64,000 nucleotides of DNA from Ulota crispa (Eukaryota; Streptophyta; Bryopsida; Orthotrichales; Orthotrichaceae). Shown here one piece after another: positions 22,814 to 33,759 of this stretch (position 1 is the first letter of the stretch; every line of letters starts with the position of its first letter). A program made the translations under genes and the position numbers. The DNA is taken from the NCBI GenBank assembly GCA_963920765.1, contig OY987243.1, forward strand, positions 11,904,001-11,968,000. The letters are read 5' to 3'. Under the pieces are notes generated by a model. The model was not told the DNA's origin and ran no database searches. It saw nothing but the letters and a program-made list of their open reading frames with translations.

Positions 22814-24369
22814 GGTAGTATGCTCTAAAACCTATTTCATGGGCTTTTCATGGTAGGAAGATTTTTTGTCTAATTTTTAGACAAAGAGAAATGGATGCTA
22901 AATGTAACACAACTTTTTTCATATTTTTTGAAGCATTATTGAATTGTTGATGAATTTTCAAAGTTTTCTATAGTAAACACTCTATTTGTGACTCTAGGTC
23001 TCCCATAAACCGTCCCCCTATAACTTGTGAGTAGATGAGGAGAAATTGAGGAATTTGATTGGCTCTTGCAATTGAAGACATCTTTTCTTCTATGACTTAA
23101 AGGGGTCTATTCAAAAACCACTTCATTTCCATTTGTAAGTTACCTATAGGACGCTTTATCTAAGAGGGTTGCAATTATAGCACACTACCGTACATTTGCT
23201 TGTTTGGATTGTGGGTGTTATATTTTTTTTGTGTTTATGCGTGAACTTGAGTTTCCTTTTTCAATGTTTTATTAATTTTTTGCTTTCATCTCTATTTTGA
23301 AGTGTTTTTTAAGATGTTGCTTAGGAAAGGCAGATAGGCTTTTATTTATTAATGATTTGCAATAGTCTTCAAGCAACTCTTAGGGCATCCTTCCATGTGA
23401 GGGGGTGGAGGGTGGTCTTGTAAAAGCTAGACCAAGCCCTCATTGATGATTGATAGATATAAGGAAGAAGGAAATTGAAACTCAAAAATGACCAATACAT
23501 TGGTCACCAAACATACTTGATGATAAAACCACTTCCATGAGCATTGATTGGGGAAATTCTTGTTGTGTAGCAATTTGATCAATTATGGATCTTGCATGGA
23601 AGGACACCATTAGCATCTTGAACTTGGGAGTTATAGAAGGATATGTTTTAAGAAGAAAATGGGTCATATTGTTTGCAAATGAATGTTGAATGAAAATAAT
23701 ATAGTATTTTACATAATTTGTGAAGAATATGTTACACTCAAATGTACTTTGTGTGGCTTGTTGAAGGAATATTGCTCATACTCTTGTATAGTAGATCATA
23801 ACAATTTCAAAAATAAACAACATATCACATTTTACATAGCAATCAACATATTGAAAAAAAAAAATCTTTCCATTTCCTATCAAGCTCAAGATATTCTAAC
23901 CAAATTGTCCAAACACCATACCTAGAGCACAATTTTGAATATTTAGTGTACACACTTGTGTAACCATTGCAACACTTAATTTATAGTTATACAAATTAAT
24001 ATAATTTTGGTATGTGTGTTTTCTTAATGTTACGCATACTACAAAATACTAACCATGTCAACAATCTATTTATCTATGTTACTAAGGGGAAGGATTTCCC
24101 TCCCTCCCTCACTATGTGCCCTTTCCCAGATTCTTCTATAAATTTTTGATGTAAATTGAAGCACCAAAGGATGCTTGAGTTACAGAACACCAAGCAAACA
24201 TATGTGCAAAAAAATACCAACAAAATATTGAGGTAAGATGAACATTTACAAAATGTTGCTAGATTAATTGTGACCATAGATCACATGTTGAAATATTGCA
24301 AAAATCCATGCATGCACCCAACTTGCGCAAAGAGTGTGACTTTAAATTAGTAACTTTATACTAGTCTTA
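22814..24369. other. AT-rich intergenic, nothing convincing
   Basis: No gene, terminal repeat or tandem array was recognised. Confidence 0.5.
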
Positions 24370-24815
24370 TCTATATATAAAAGAATACATCTGCATTTTG
24401 ATTAGTTGAAAGAGTGTTGTGGTGCAATTGCATGTGACCTGTTGTTAACGTCTAGTGAAGCGGCTCAATCTAATTGGTTAAAAAAGAGTGTTGTGGTGTA
24501 ACTTCCAATGATCGTCATACTTTATTGTTAACCACCACATGAGAGAGGGATACATGCATAAAGTGGTTTACATTGAGTCTTTTTAGCAAAAGATCAATAG
24601 AGGAGAGGGGTACATGCATAAAGTGGTTTACACTAAGTCTTTTTAACAAGGGACCAATAGGGGAGAGAAGGGTATATACGTAAAGTAGTTTACACTAAGT
24701 CCTTCTAACCAAAGATCAATAGGGAGAGATAGATACATGCGTAAAATGGTTTACAATAAGACTTTACTTTGAATCAAGTTGTTGCTTTTGTTGGTACAAC
24801 GGGTACCTAAACTTA
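24370..24815. mobile_element. Possible Helitron-like segment (weak)
   Basis: TCTATATATAAAAGAATAC at 24370 follows an A and resembles plant Helitron 5' ends. A possible 3' end is CAACGGGTACCTAA near 24800-24811, but it is followed by A rather than T and lacks a clear hairpin. Only the left end is reasonably typical. Confidence 0.25.
24541..24772 (+). repeat. Minisatellite, about 4 x 60 bp
   Basis: Four diverged direct units each contain TACATGCATAAAGTGGTTTA, followed by an AAGTCTTTTTAACAA-like stretch and GATCAATAG. The third unit is the most changed (TATATACGTAAAGTAGTTTA). Confidence 0.85.
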
Positions 24816-24979
24816 TATTTCAATAAACAAAATGAAATAAACATAATGGAGCAATTTCCTAACATAACGTACTTTGGACATTTGCCCAAGAATAGTAAGA
24901 GGCGAGTCCCTCAAAGTACAATAATTGGGTCACTAATCACGGGTCACTACGGTAATTACTAAATCCATGACAAAATTAC

Positions 24980-25200
24980 CTAAGGTAAGAGGTTCTAATT
25001 GCGATCAAGCTTTAATTGCGATCAGCTCTAAGAACATTTGACATTTTATAAGAAATATCTATGACTCTCATTGATGAGTTAGGTAGGCTTAACAGCTAGG
25101 TAGGCTTAACATATTGCTAAACCTCCTAAATCATCAATAACAGTCATAAATATTTCTTGTTGTTCCTACAGCTGATCGCAATTAGAACCTCTTACCTTAG
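24980..25200. mobile_element. MITE with perfect 28-bp inverted repeats, upstream of DCN1
   Basis: It begins CTAAGGTAAGAGGTTCTAAT (continuing TGCGATCA) and ends with the exact inverse, finishing AACCTCTTACCTTAG at 25200. If TA is the target duplication the unit is AGGTAAGAGG...CCTCTTACCT at 24983-25198. Its AGGTA start resembles the AGGTAGG family, though the bodies differ. A second inverted pair lies inside (AAGAAATATCTATGACT and AGTCATAAATATTTCTT). It sits about 370 bp upstream of the DCN1 start codon. Confidence 0.9.
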
Positions 25201-25276
25201 TCACGAGTTAGGGCGAAGCCCGAAAGGAGCATGAGTAGCGGAGCCCGCAAAGCGCCTGCTCTGCGTAGTTTTTCCG

Positions 25277-25336
25277 CCATAGCCACAGGCCCAGCCCCAG
25301 CCCCAGCCATAGCCATAGCCACAGCCATAGCCAGCG
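25277..25336 (+). repeat. CCATAG/CCCAGC hexamer tract in the DCN1 leader
   Basis: Alternating CCATAG and CCCAGC hexamers (CCAGCCCCAGCCCCAGCC, then CATAGCCATAGCCACAGC). It lies about 240 bp before the DCN1 start codon, probably in promoter or 5' UTR. Confidence 0.85.
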
Positions 25337-25573
25337 TTGCATCTGCTTCGTCCGGCAATCACATACTTTACTAGTCCCGCGCTCTCTCTCGCCCGGCCAT
25401 TGATCCACCTTTTCGCCACAAGCACGTCTCCGATTCTGTGGCTGCTCTTCTTTGATTCTCCTTCTGGCAAGGGGATTGTTGTTGCTCGTTCTTGGCTTTT
25501 GTCGTCCCGGCTTTGCTGTTGTGGTGGTTGCCAGGGTTTCCACGCCTGTTCGGATTCGTGATTCCAGCGGGGG

Positions 25574-28500
25574 ATGATGCGGAGGTCGTCGACAAGAAGA
25601 ACCGGGGTGCTCCTCCAGCCCGCCACCGGCCCCGCCGCCGCTGCTGCCGCTGCTGGTGATCAGAGTGAACCTTTTTGGTTGTGGATGCTGTGTTCTTGTT
25701 CGTTGTTTGCGTGCGATTGACGTTGATCGGTTTCTAGAGACCCTAATTGTTGGATGCGGTATGTGATGGGAGCGATTTGGTAATCTTTTAATTGGTTCCG
25801 GAGTAAAATGGCGCCATCCTCTTGGTGTCTTGTAGCCTGATTTGCGTTGTTGCTGGTCGATCTCGTGTGAAGCTGCACATTATGGAAAAATTTATGTGAC
25901 GTACGCTTAGTGGATAATTGAGGTGCCTGCTGTCTTTCTTGTTGAGATCTCTTTTGGATACCGTTTAATTAGATGTGAGAGCACTTGGATCTTTGGTTTT
26001 TTGCTACTTTCGAGTCGAGGATCACATGCATCTAATAGAGACGTCTCGGTTTTTGCGGTGCTGCTGGTGATGCATTGAAACTCGCTGTTGTGGAAGCCGC
26101 GTGTCTATTTGTGGTTGGATTGTTTGCGTATAATTGAAATTGCTCGGTCTGGAAGACCTAATTTTTGGATGCGGTATGTGCTGGAGCGGTTGGAAGAGCT
26201 TTTAAGAGCCAGATTATAGATTCGGGAGTGGATGGCGCCGATGTTCTTGGTGTCTTGTAGGTTGGCTTGCATTTATACGTGGTTGCTGGTCAATCTCACG
26301 TGAAGCTGCATAACAGTGGATTTTGTGAGATGTGGTTAGTAGATAATTGAAGTGCTGTCTTGTACGTTGTGCACACCGCCGTTTAGATGTGAGAGCACTT
26401 AGGTGTTTGGTTCATCTGCTCCGTCTACTTTCGAGTCCATGATCACGTGCATCTAAGAGAGGATTCCTGTTTTATGTTAAATCTGGTCTCTCTCTTATGC
26501 TTAGACGTGAAGATGAGCACAAGAAGTGTACTTCGGGCTACCAAATGGCCTACCACGGATCTGTAGGAGTCATTTCTAGGGCTTGATGAGCTTCAGACAT
26601 CCTAATTGCGTAGTAGGTCACAGGATCTGGTCTTTTGTGACATTTTCGTGACTTGAGGAAGCTGCTGTTGTTCATTCAAGTTTATGCTCATGTTTAGCAT
26701 GTCCGTTTTTGTTAGTTTATAATTCACCCTTTTTCGGTTTATAATTGCCGTAATGTATTTAGAGTTTGTGACCGTTGGCAGTCCGCATAAGGAATACCGC
26801 CATAGTTAGTCAACGACATACTGTATATCATCGTCGGCGTCTATGAAGCAACGGTGACAGGTGGTTAGAACATTGAGTGATGGTGACATTGTTGGCAGGA
26901 ACAGGTAGTAAGGCCGCTGTGAAGGAGCTCGAGAAAATCGATGGTCTTTTCAATCAATATGCTGATAAAGCGGACGACAACTGTATAGGGTGCGTGGGAA
27001 TTTAATTTAATTGTCTCGCTCTGTTTACATTTCCGCCGTATCAGTTTTCTTTCAAGTTGTGTGTCAATGTATGTTAGGCGCGATTTTGGTAACATTTCTG
27101 GAATTGCTGCATTTATGTGCTCGAAGAGTGGACGGTGCCGATGTATTACGTTAAGGAACCAGGTTTTGCTATGATGGTTGTGCAGGCCCGAAGGTATTGA
27201 AGCATTGTGTGACGACCTTGGGGTTTCTCCTACAGATATAAAAGTTCTGCTTCTTGCATGGTATGCTTTTCGAAAAATGCCATGATCTTTGCTCTGAAGA
27301 TTAGAATGAGGTGCTCGTCTGATCTGGAGATGACTTTCCTTAATTTATTTGCCAAAACAAGTACATGAATTCGCTAATGTAGTGAGTTTTGTTGAGGTTG
27401 CAGGAAATTGCAGGCTGCTCGACAGGGATATTTTTCCTTGGTGAGTAACTCTGAGTTACTTTAGTACCCGTTGTGTAACGTTCCTAGCTGCATGAACGTG
27501 TGCGTTAGGGTTGCCCGTTTGAGGTGTAAAGAGTGAGTGAAACAATGTCATTGTAGATGTTAGCTGAAGTGAAAATTTGGTTGCAAACCTGTGATTGTAT
27601 CTTGGTTATATATGATGTGCAGGAGGAATGGAGAAAAGGGTTGAGGGCCATGCGAGTGGATAGTCTTGATAAGCTGAAGAAGGCACTCCCTGCGTTGCAA
27701 CAAGAGGTGCACCAACTTAAGACTGAACCCTTACATGAACTGTTTCCTGGATGTCATTTTGGCTAAGAATATATAGTTCTTCTGTCTAAGAATTGTTGGG
27801 CCTTCTTGTCTTGTTTGGCAATTTGCAGATTGGGAGTCTGTATCATTTTAAAGACTTTTATACATTCTCATTCAAGTATTGCCTAACAGGTATTTTCTCC
27901 CATGCGCAAAATCTATAGAGTTCTTTCATAATGCAAATTGCATGTAGTGAACTTTATTTGATCAATTGCTCAATTTTTTTATTGTGTACTCATTTGCATT
28001 GATTGGTAGCAAATGACTTCAGTAGGAAGATCTGTATGTTTAAGCTATCGAAATTGTTACAACACGACGATTTGAAATTCTTGCAATTTATTGTAAATGC
28101 TTGCCGCCTTCTATGTATCCTTTGTTGTCTATTTACTGGCTTTGTTCGATGTCTTAACAGAGCCTCGGCAGAAAACATTGGATTTGGATACAGCATGTCA
28201 GATGTTGGAGTTGGTTCTGGGTTCTCGGTCACATGTGAGGTCTTTCCTTCAATTTTTACAGGTACGTTCCCTGTTTGTTTGGAACTCAATTAATTCAAAA
28301 ACGGTCATGATTATGTTGTTCAGGATTTTTCCTAATCTTTGTTGACCATTTCGTCATTGCAAACTCATGCTACGATGAAACCGTGCAGGAACAAACTGAG
28401 TACAAAGCCATGAATTTAGACCAGTGGTCTGCTTTCCTTCGATTCTGTGATGAGGTATGAATTTGCAAATTTTAAGGGCATCTTTTCATATAACATCGGT

Positions 28501-28665
28501 CGTGTTGTTTGATTATATCTCAGTTTTATTCTTTTCTTATCTTACTGCTCTCTATGTTTGCAGATCAAGCCCGACCTCAGTAACTACGATGAGAGTCAAG
28601 CGTGGCCGTTGCTTCTGGACAATTACGTGGAGTGGGCCAGGAAGTGCATGTTAACTATGTCATGA
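25574..28665 (+). CDS. DCN1: DCN1-like protein (defective in cullin neddylation)
   Basis: DCN1-type proteins are scaffold E3s that bind cullins and the NEDD8-conjugating enzyme and promote cullin neddylation, activating cullin-RING ubiquitin ligases. Exons 25574-25664, 26899-26989, 27186-27260, 27404-27440, 27623-27706, 27829-27889, 28161-28261, 28389-28454 and 28564-28665 join into 236 codons including TGA (235 aa), all GT/AG. After a short basic and Ala-rich N-terminus (MRRSSTRR), the PONY/DCUN1 domain fills about 31-230: KELEKIDGLFNQYADKA, PEGIEALCDDLGVSPTDIKV, DFYTFSFKYCLT, MLELVLGSRS, NLDQWSAFLRFCDEI and QAWPLLLDNYVEWA. The three cullin-contact residues known in yeast and human DCN1 (Asp, Ala, Asp) are present as Asp191, Ala215 and Asp221. 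There is no UBA domain, as in the shorter plant paralogue type. Two in-frame ATGs (25574, 25577) open it; homology favours the second. Confidence 0.95.
25700..26470 (+). repeat. Tandem duplication inside DCN1 intron 1 (period about 415 bp)
   Basis: About 25700-26045 and 26110-26470 are diverged direct copies. Shared landmarks, each offset by 414-415 bp, are GGATGCGGTATGTG, TTCTTGGTGTCTTGTAG, GTTGCTGGTC, GTGAAGCTGCA, TAGATGTGAGAGCACTT and ACTTTCGAGTC. The intron is otherwise non-coding. Confidence 0.85.
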
Positions 28666-30166
28666 TCCTGGCTTTACAGTCGAGCTGAAGCATCTCCATG
28701 GCATGTTTGAGAGGACCTGAAGCAAACATGAGGGCAGGGTGATCTTTGCTCGGAGAAGTGCGATTGTTTTTCGTGATGATGTTTCCAGCTTCAATATCGA
28801 TACTGCTGTATACATCCTCCATCTTATCTCTCTGAAAGAGAGCGTACGAGCAGTAAAGCTTGGATATTGTACGGTTCCACTGGTTGGCTTGTGGCCACAT
28901 GTTGTGTTAGATGGTCACGCTCAGCCTGCCCACTCATGGTGCCAGGGAATTTGACATATTGGTAATGTAAATGTAGGTTGTTTTTAAGGAAATATTGTGC
29001 ATGTTAGGTTGTTATGCTGTTGGTCACTTCATTGGACAGCATACACAAGTATGTCTTGTCCCTGAATAAGAGATGATTTCAGGCGCATTTTTCTTGTGCT
29101 CTTTCTGGGACTCTTCCAGGTTTTGCAGAACACCATTTTTGATTGGTAGATGTTCCCTCGCTGTTGACGTTTTTTCTGACATGTCATCAGTATTGACTGT
29201 CAGATGCTCCCGTACTGTAGATGTTTGTCTCACATGCTTCTAAACCGTATGCGTCATGTTTGTTGAATTTAGTTTCCACCAATTGCAGCCTTTGCTTTTG
29301 TGTATGGCAAAGAGTTGATGAAGTACGAAGAATTTCATGCTGTTGTACTTGTTGAGCAGAGACCTGGTTAACCTCCTTGAATTTGGTATTTATGGACACT
29401 TAAGATCTGCAACATATCTAAAAGAGTGAGACGGAGTCTTGGTGCAAGATCGCTTATCACATTGTCAAGAAACAAAGGGCAGTAAGGGTAAGTACGGCTG
29501 ACTCAAAAACTGACCCAGACTTCATAATATTTGCATTTAAAACGCAGTAACATTGTGATATTATGTAACAGGCTATGTATTTGTATATTTGGAGGCTCTG
29601 CCCTGTAGGACTATGGCATGAACATTAGGTTTTCTAAAAAGGAGCTCGCTTTTTGAATAATGTAGTTTCTTTTTATGCCACCGTATTGTTTAGAGCTCAT
29701 AAATTTATGCTGAAGTTTAAATTCGCCCAGAAGCTTAAATGAGAGCTTTACTACTTGTATAGACGTTTCAGTTGAACTTACAAATGTGTCAAATGTGGTA
29801 TGTACTCAATATTAAAATAGCAACTGGCCATGCTATAGTAGTTAATTTAGAGGGGGCATACGTGTTGTTTGGAATTTGGGGTGGGATTTATAGTATCAAG
29901 CATTTCTAAAGAGTGCACTCCATTGTGAGCCCTAAAATACTTGAGGTGGCAACTTCTTATTGATTAGGCATGCCCTTGCCACAAAAAAAATTCCCAGCCT
30001 ATTGCTTGAGCTTCCACTGGCAACGGAAGACGTGCCTGCAATCCGGTGCAAGCTTTTGAGCTTGGAAGAATTATATTTTCAAAAAAAATGTGAAGAGTAC
30101 TTGTGCTTGAAGTGACGATAGCCTTGTCATATCCTTTCTTTCTTGATTTATGTTCTTAGTGTGCTA
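28666..30166 (+). other. 3' UTR and intergenic DNA after DCN1
   Basis: The first few hundred bases have mixed composition and are probably 3' UTR. Further on it becomes AT-rich. No second gene was recognised; open frames on the minus strand (28655-29399) look like chance. Confidence 0.45.
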
Positions 30167-30747
30167 CTCCCTTTGTCCCTCTAAAAACATCCAAATCATA
30201 CATATTTCTTGTACCACTAAAAAAACTCCTTTTGGAAATTTCAAACGTTGAGAAAGCATTTGTCATGTTCAACGATCTCAGGGGACAAGTTAAGTGATTA
30301 GGGAGCATTCCTCTCCTAGCAAGCTTGGCCTTGTCCATATGAGGTATCATTGTTGTTACAAATCTTTAAATCATCAATAGTGAGGAGCTAGCAACATGCA
30401 CAAATATGGTATGTTTTGCATGGAATTTGGGTGCCCAAATGGCAACATCAAAGATGGAGATTTTGTATACATTTGGTAGATGGTATATTGATTTGAGAAT
30501 GCATGTGTCACTAGCACAAAGACTAAAATAATGAGGAGTTGGCAACATTCACAAACTATGTACAAGTATGATACTTTTTATACGGAATTTGGGTGCCTAA
30601 ATCGCAACATAAAAACTCAAGATTTTGTATACATTTGATAGATGATATATTGATTCTAGAATGCATGTGTCACTAACACAAACACTAAAAGCACAATTAA
30701 TCCTTCACAAAGAAGCTTTTTGACTGTTTTTAGAGGGACAGAGGGAG
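30167..30747. mobile_element. Stowaway-type MITE with an internal direct duplication
   Basis: The ends CTCCCTTTGTCCCTCTAAAA and TTTTAGAGGGACAGAGGGAG are inverted, with TA on both sides (30165-30166 and 30748-30749). At 581 bp it is long for Stowaway because a segment of about 150 bp is present twice in direct orientation. Both copies hold GATTTTGTATACATTTG and GAATGCATGTGTCACTA (about 30385-30535 and 30540-30690). Confidence 0.88.
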
Positions 30748-30801
30748 TATTTGTTATTAACCTTTTGCCGTTTTGTAAGACATTCATTGCTTCTAATTGT
30801 A

Positions 30802-31507
30802 AGGTAGGAACACCCATAAGCGTTAGTGTCCCTATAACCGTCACCTCTGAAATCTTGGAAAGTCTGTGAAAATTAATAGATATGATTATAAGGATGTACA
30901 ACATGTGAACATGAAACCTTAGTGTTGGTTATGGGTGCAATGGCAGTTTGCTCTTTAAAAATTCACAACTTATTCTCACATCTATACTTATAATAGGCTT
31001 GGTTCCATTAGTTGGGTAGTTGGGTGTCTATAATAAAATAAAATCTCTATTAGTTGGGTAGTTGGGTGTTGCTCCAAGAAGATTAAGTGGCAGTTATGTG
31101 GCGGTTATTCTTATTTCTAAGGTTATGTGACGGTTATGGTTGTCCTTGGGGATGGGGTATACAGGGGAATAGGGGGTGGTTGCTTGGAGAAGGGGGCAAA
31201 GCGTGTAGGTAGGCATAGTACAGGTAAGCTCATTGGAACGGAAAGGAGAAGAATCTTGAAGAAGGTGATTATGAGGAAGGTCATGTTAACTTTTTTGCAA
31301 GGACCCCTTCCCATGATGGCCGTCCGCCAGAACAGCGGGTACAAGGGTCTACTAGTAATATTATAATACTTGTTATCCAAATAATACATTTGAAAGTGCA
31401 AACTCATTTTTTTAAAATTTCTAATAGGATCCTATAATTTGCTAGTTGTTTATTAATAGTCATCATGTTCAAAACCCTTAGTTGGATGTTTATGGGTGCT
31501 CCTATCT
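30802..31507. mobile_element. AGGTAGG-family MITE, copy 3 (split by an insertion)
   Basis: The left end is AGGTAGGAACACCCATAAGC and the right end is the decayed TTTATGGGTGCTCCTATCT. TA lies at 30800-30801 and 31508-31509. The body matches the intron copy at 20330 until 30980, then resumes at about 31356-31373 after a 375-bp foreign segment. Confidence 0.88.
30981..31355 (+). mobile_element. Putative non-autonomous Helitron nested in the AGGTAGG MITE
   Basis: It begins TCTATACTTATAATAGGC directly after an A and ends GGGTCTACTAG directly before a T. A short hairpin, CCGC-CAGAACA-GCGG, lies 17 nt before the end. The 5' TC, the 3' hairpin, the CTAG end and A/T insertion are the plant Helitron hallmarks, and no target duplication is seen. 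It has no Rep/helicase coding capacity. The tandem motif TTAGTTGGGTAGTTGGGTG occurs twice near the 5' end. The host junction at the right differs slightly from other MITE copies, so the exact end could be off by up to 18 bp. Confidence 0.6.
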
Positions 31508-31616
31508 TATGTTTATCACTTTACATCCAATCTTAGGATTCCAATTTTTTAAAATCTTGATACAATTCTGTGCTTTATTTGTTTTTATACTTTGAACAAG
31601 TTGAAAACTTAGAAAT

Positions 31617-32046
31617 GCTTGTACATGGTTCTCATCTAGGTACTACGGGGAAACCATGGTCGAATTGACAAAAAAATGTGACCTAATCTATAATTAATGT
31701 ACATTAGGTCATATTTTTTTTGTCAATTTGACCATGGTTTCCCTGTTGTGAGGATTAGCAATGACAATTCACTACAATTCATATGAAATTAAAATGCAAC
31801 AAAGTCATGAACAATAGTAGAGTCTGCAATTTACTTGAACGATAAGTTCTTTTATTTTTTGGAGTTCTCATGTTCAACTTAAACACTTACGATGTTTTTT
31901 TTTTAAGGATGACAACTTGCAGTTGTTTGAAGCATTTTTGCAATTGCAACTTTATTGTTTTTTATGATTTTGTAGCATTTTAATTATATATGAATTGTAG
32001 TGAATTATCATTACTAATCCCTAATGAGAACCATAGACAAACATGC
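31617..32046. mobile_element. Inverted-repeat element with a nested hairpin
   Basis: The outer ends GCTTGTACATGGTTCTCAT and ATGAGAACCATAGACAAACA are imperfect inverted repeats. A second inner pair is AATTCACTACAATTCATATG and TATGAATTGTAGTGAATT. The hairpin at 31646-31745 lies inside. Non-coding. Confidence 0.65.
31646..31745. repeat. 100-bp near-perfect hairpin
   Basis: Arms of about 42 bp (GGGAAACCATGGTC...TGACCTAAT and ATTAGGTCA...GACCATGGTTTCCC) flank a loop of about 15 bp. If transcribed it would form a stable stem. Confidence 0.85.
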
Positions 32047-32740
32047 TAGTCTTTTTTAGTTGCATCTACCACTTGCTAGAGCTGAATTTCTGAATGTTTG
32101 ATCGTCCAAGCTCTTAGACCAAAGGAATTTTTTTCTAAAAATAAAAAGTGACATAGAAATTATTACGTAGTCAAGAAGAATTGATTGCAGATTTTTCCCA
32201 TTGACCAAGTCATTGTAAAGTGCTTTTGAACACTTTGTGGGCAACTCCCTTCCCAATCTCTTTGTTTCTGAGTCTTTTAGGGATGCCCATGTTGGCAACT
32301 AAATCACATATGATACCATGTCTTAATCAAAAAATTACTCAATTCCAAATTTTTTGAAGGAATGCAAGCTTTTCAATATGAGCACATACACCCTTATTTT
32401 CATAGTTTTATCTCAAGTATTTAAAAAATAAATGCTTGCCCAAATATCCAAAAAGCCCAAAGTGGACTCCTTGGTGCTTTATGGGTTAAGGAAAATTTAA
32501 AGTGATACATTTCTTGTTTTGAAAATTATTGATTGTTTTTCGTGGATGTGATGGAGTTATTGTTCACCCATTGACATTCATAAAAAAAAACGCTTCAAAA
32601 CTTTTATGAAATTTTGAGTAAGATGACCAATTTTTTTAGCATATACAATGAACAAAGAACACCGCCTCATGTATTCATTTTTTGATTACAATTTCATTTA
32701 TTGCATATTTTTCTATCTTTGGTGCTCCATTTCAAAAAAG
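32047..32740. other. AT-rich stretch with a lone TTAA-family right terminus
   Basis: At about 32465-32489 CCTTGGTGCTTTATGGG is followed by TTAA, a decayed right end of the TTAA family. The left end was not found. Nothing else was recognised. Confidence 0.4.
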
Positions 32741-33058
32741 AATAAATTTCATGGATACCCTTGAAGTTTGTAATATTTTCATAGATACCCTTGCTTTTTC
32801 AGAAATATCACAAATACCCTTGGACCAAAAAAAAAAAAAAAAGGCATTTGTTTTGTTATGCATGTCACTTTCTTCTTCTGTTGTGCGCACACTACTTCTT
32901 TCTTGTTATGCTTGCGCACAAAGGAAGAAGGGAAGTGGTATGCACAACAAAACAAATGCCTTTTTTTTTCTGGTCCAAGGGTATTTGTGATATTTCTGAA
33001 AAAGTAGGGGTATCTATGAAAATATTACAAACTTTATGGGTATCCATGAAAGTTTCCC
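32741..33058. mobile_element. Foldback element, GGGAAAATTTCATGG family, copy 2
   Basis: It carries AATTTCATGGATACCCTTG at the left and GGGTATCCATGAAAGTTTCC at the right. Inside are CAAATACCCTTGGACC and its inverse GGTCCAAGGGTATTTG, and CATTTGTTTTGTTATGCATG and its inverse. The extreme left end has decayed (AATAAATTT instead of GGGAAAATTT), and a run of 17 A lies after GGACC. Confidence 0.82.
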
Positions 33059-33605
33059 TTGAAAAAAATATGGTTCTTTTTGGGAAATTTGATTTGGTTT
33101 TGTAAAGTTTGACTTGCTTCAAATTTGAGGAGATTGATAACTGAAAATTTTGACATCAAGTGAGATAGAAGGGTATATATAGGCTTCCTAACACAAAAAA
33201 GCATAAAAAGCTTAAATTTTTCAAAGAAAATTTTAAAAAAATAGCATAAATGTTAAAAGTTCAAATGTTTAGGGTGTATATCAATACAGAAAATAATACC
33301 TCCATATGCCACTACTCTACATCAAGAAATAAGTCCTTTGATTCTTGTCTAATGGAAGCACCTCTCATCACAATGTATCCAAAATCCAATACAATTACTT
33401 CTCCCTCATGCACTTTTCTATCCAATAATTGTAAGCTTATTCTTAGTAGTGCCACAATTGTTTATAATACAATGTATTTTCATTTTAAAATGGTATGAAT
33501 GTAATACAATTCAAATTAGTTTAGGCAAATAAGTTGTTCTCCTAAGGAGATATTCATTCATGGTAATGATTGAAATCACAAGCTTACCAATTACTATTTT
33601 TTTTT
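33059..33605. other. AT-rich intergenic, nothing seen
   Basis: No gene or repeat recognised. Confidence 0.5.
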
Positions 33606-33759
33606 ACTAATTAGTAAAAAACTCCTTCCAAAACAACAGAAAACCAACAGTTTCTTGTTGATTTGGGCACTTGCCCACGCTAATTGACTAATTTAACAGA
33701 ATTCTGTAAAAAACTAAATACGTTCTGTTGATTTGGACACCATTATCTAAATCAACAGA

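Noticed and set aside
25201-25626. Minus-strand frame rich in Gly/Tyr/Trp
   Set aside because: It reads the CCATAG/CCCAGC hexamers of the DCN1 leader backwards; composition artefact.
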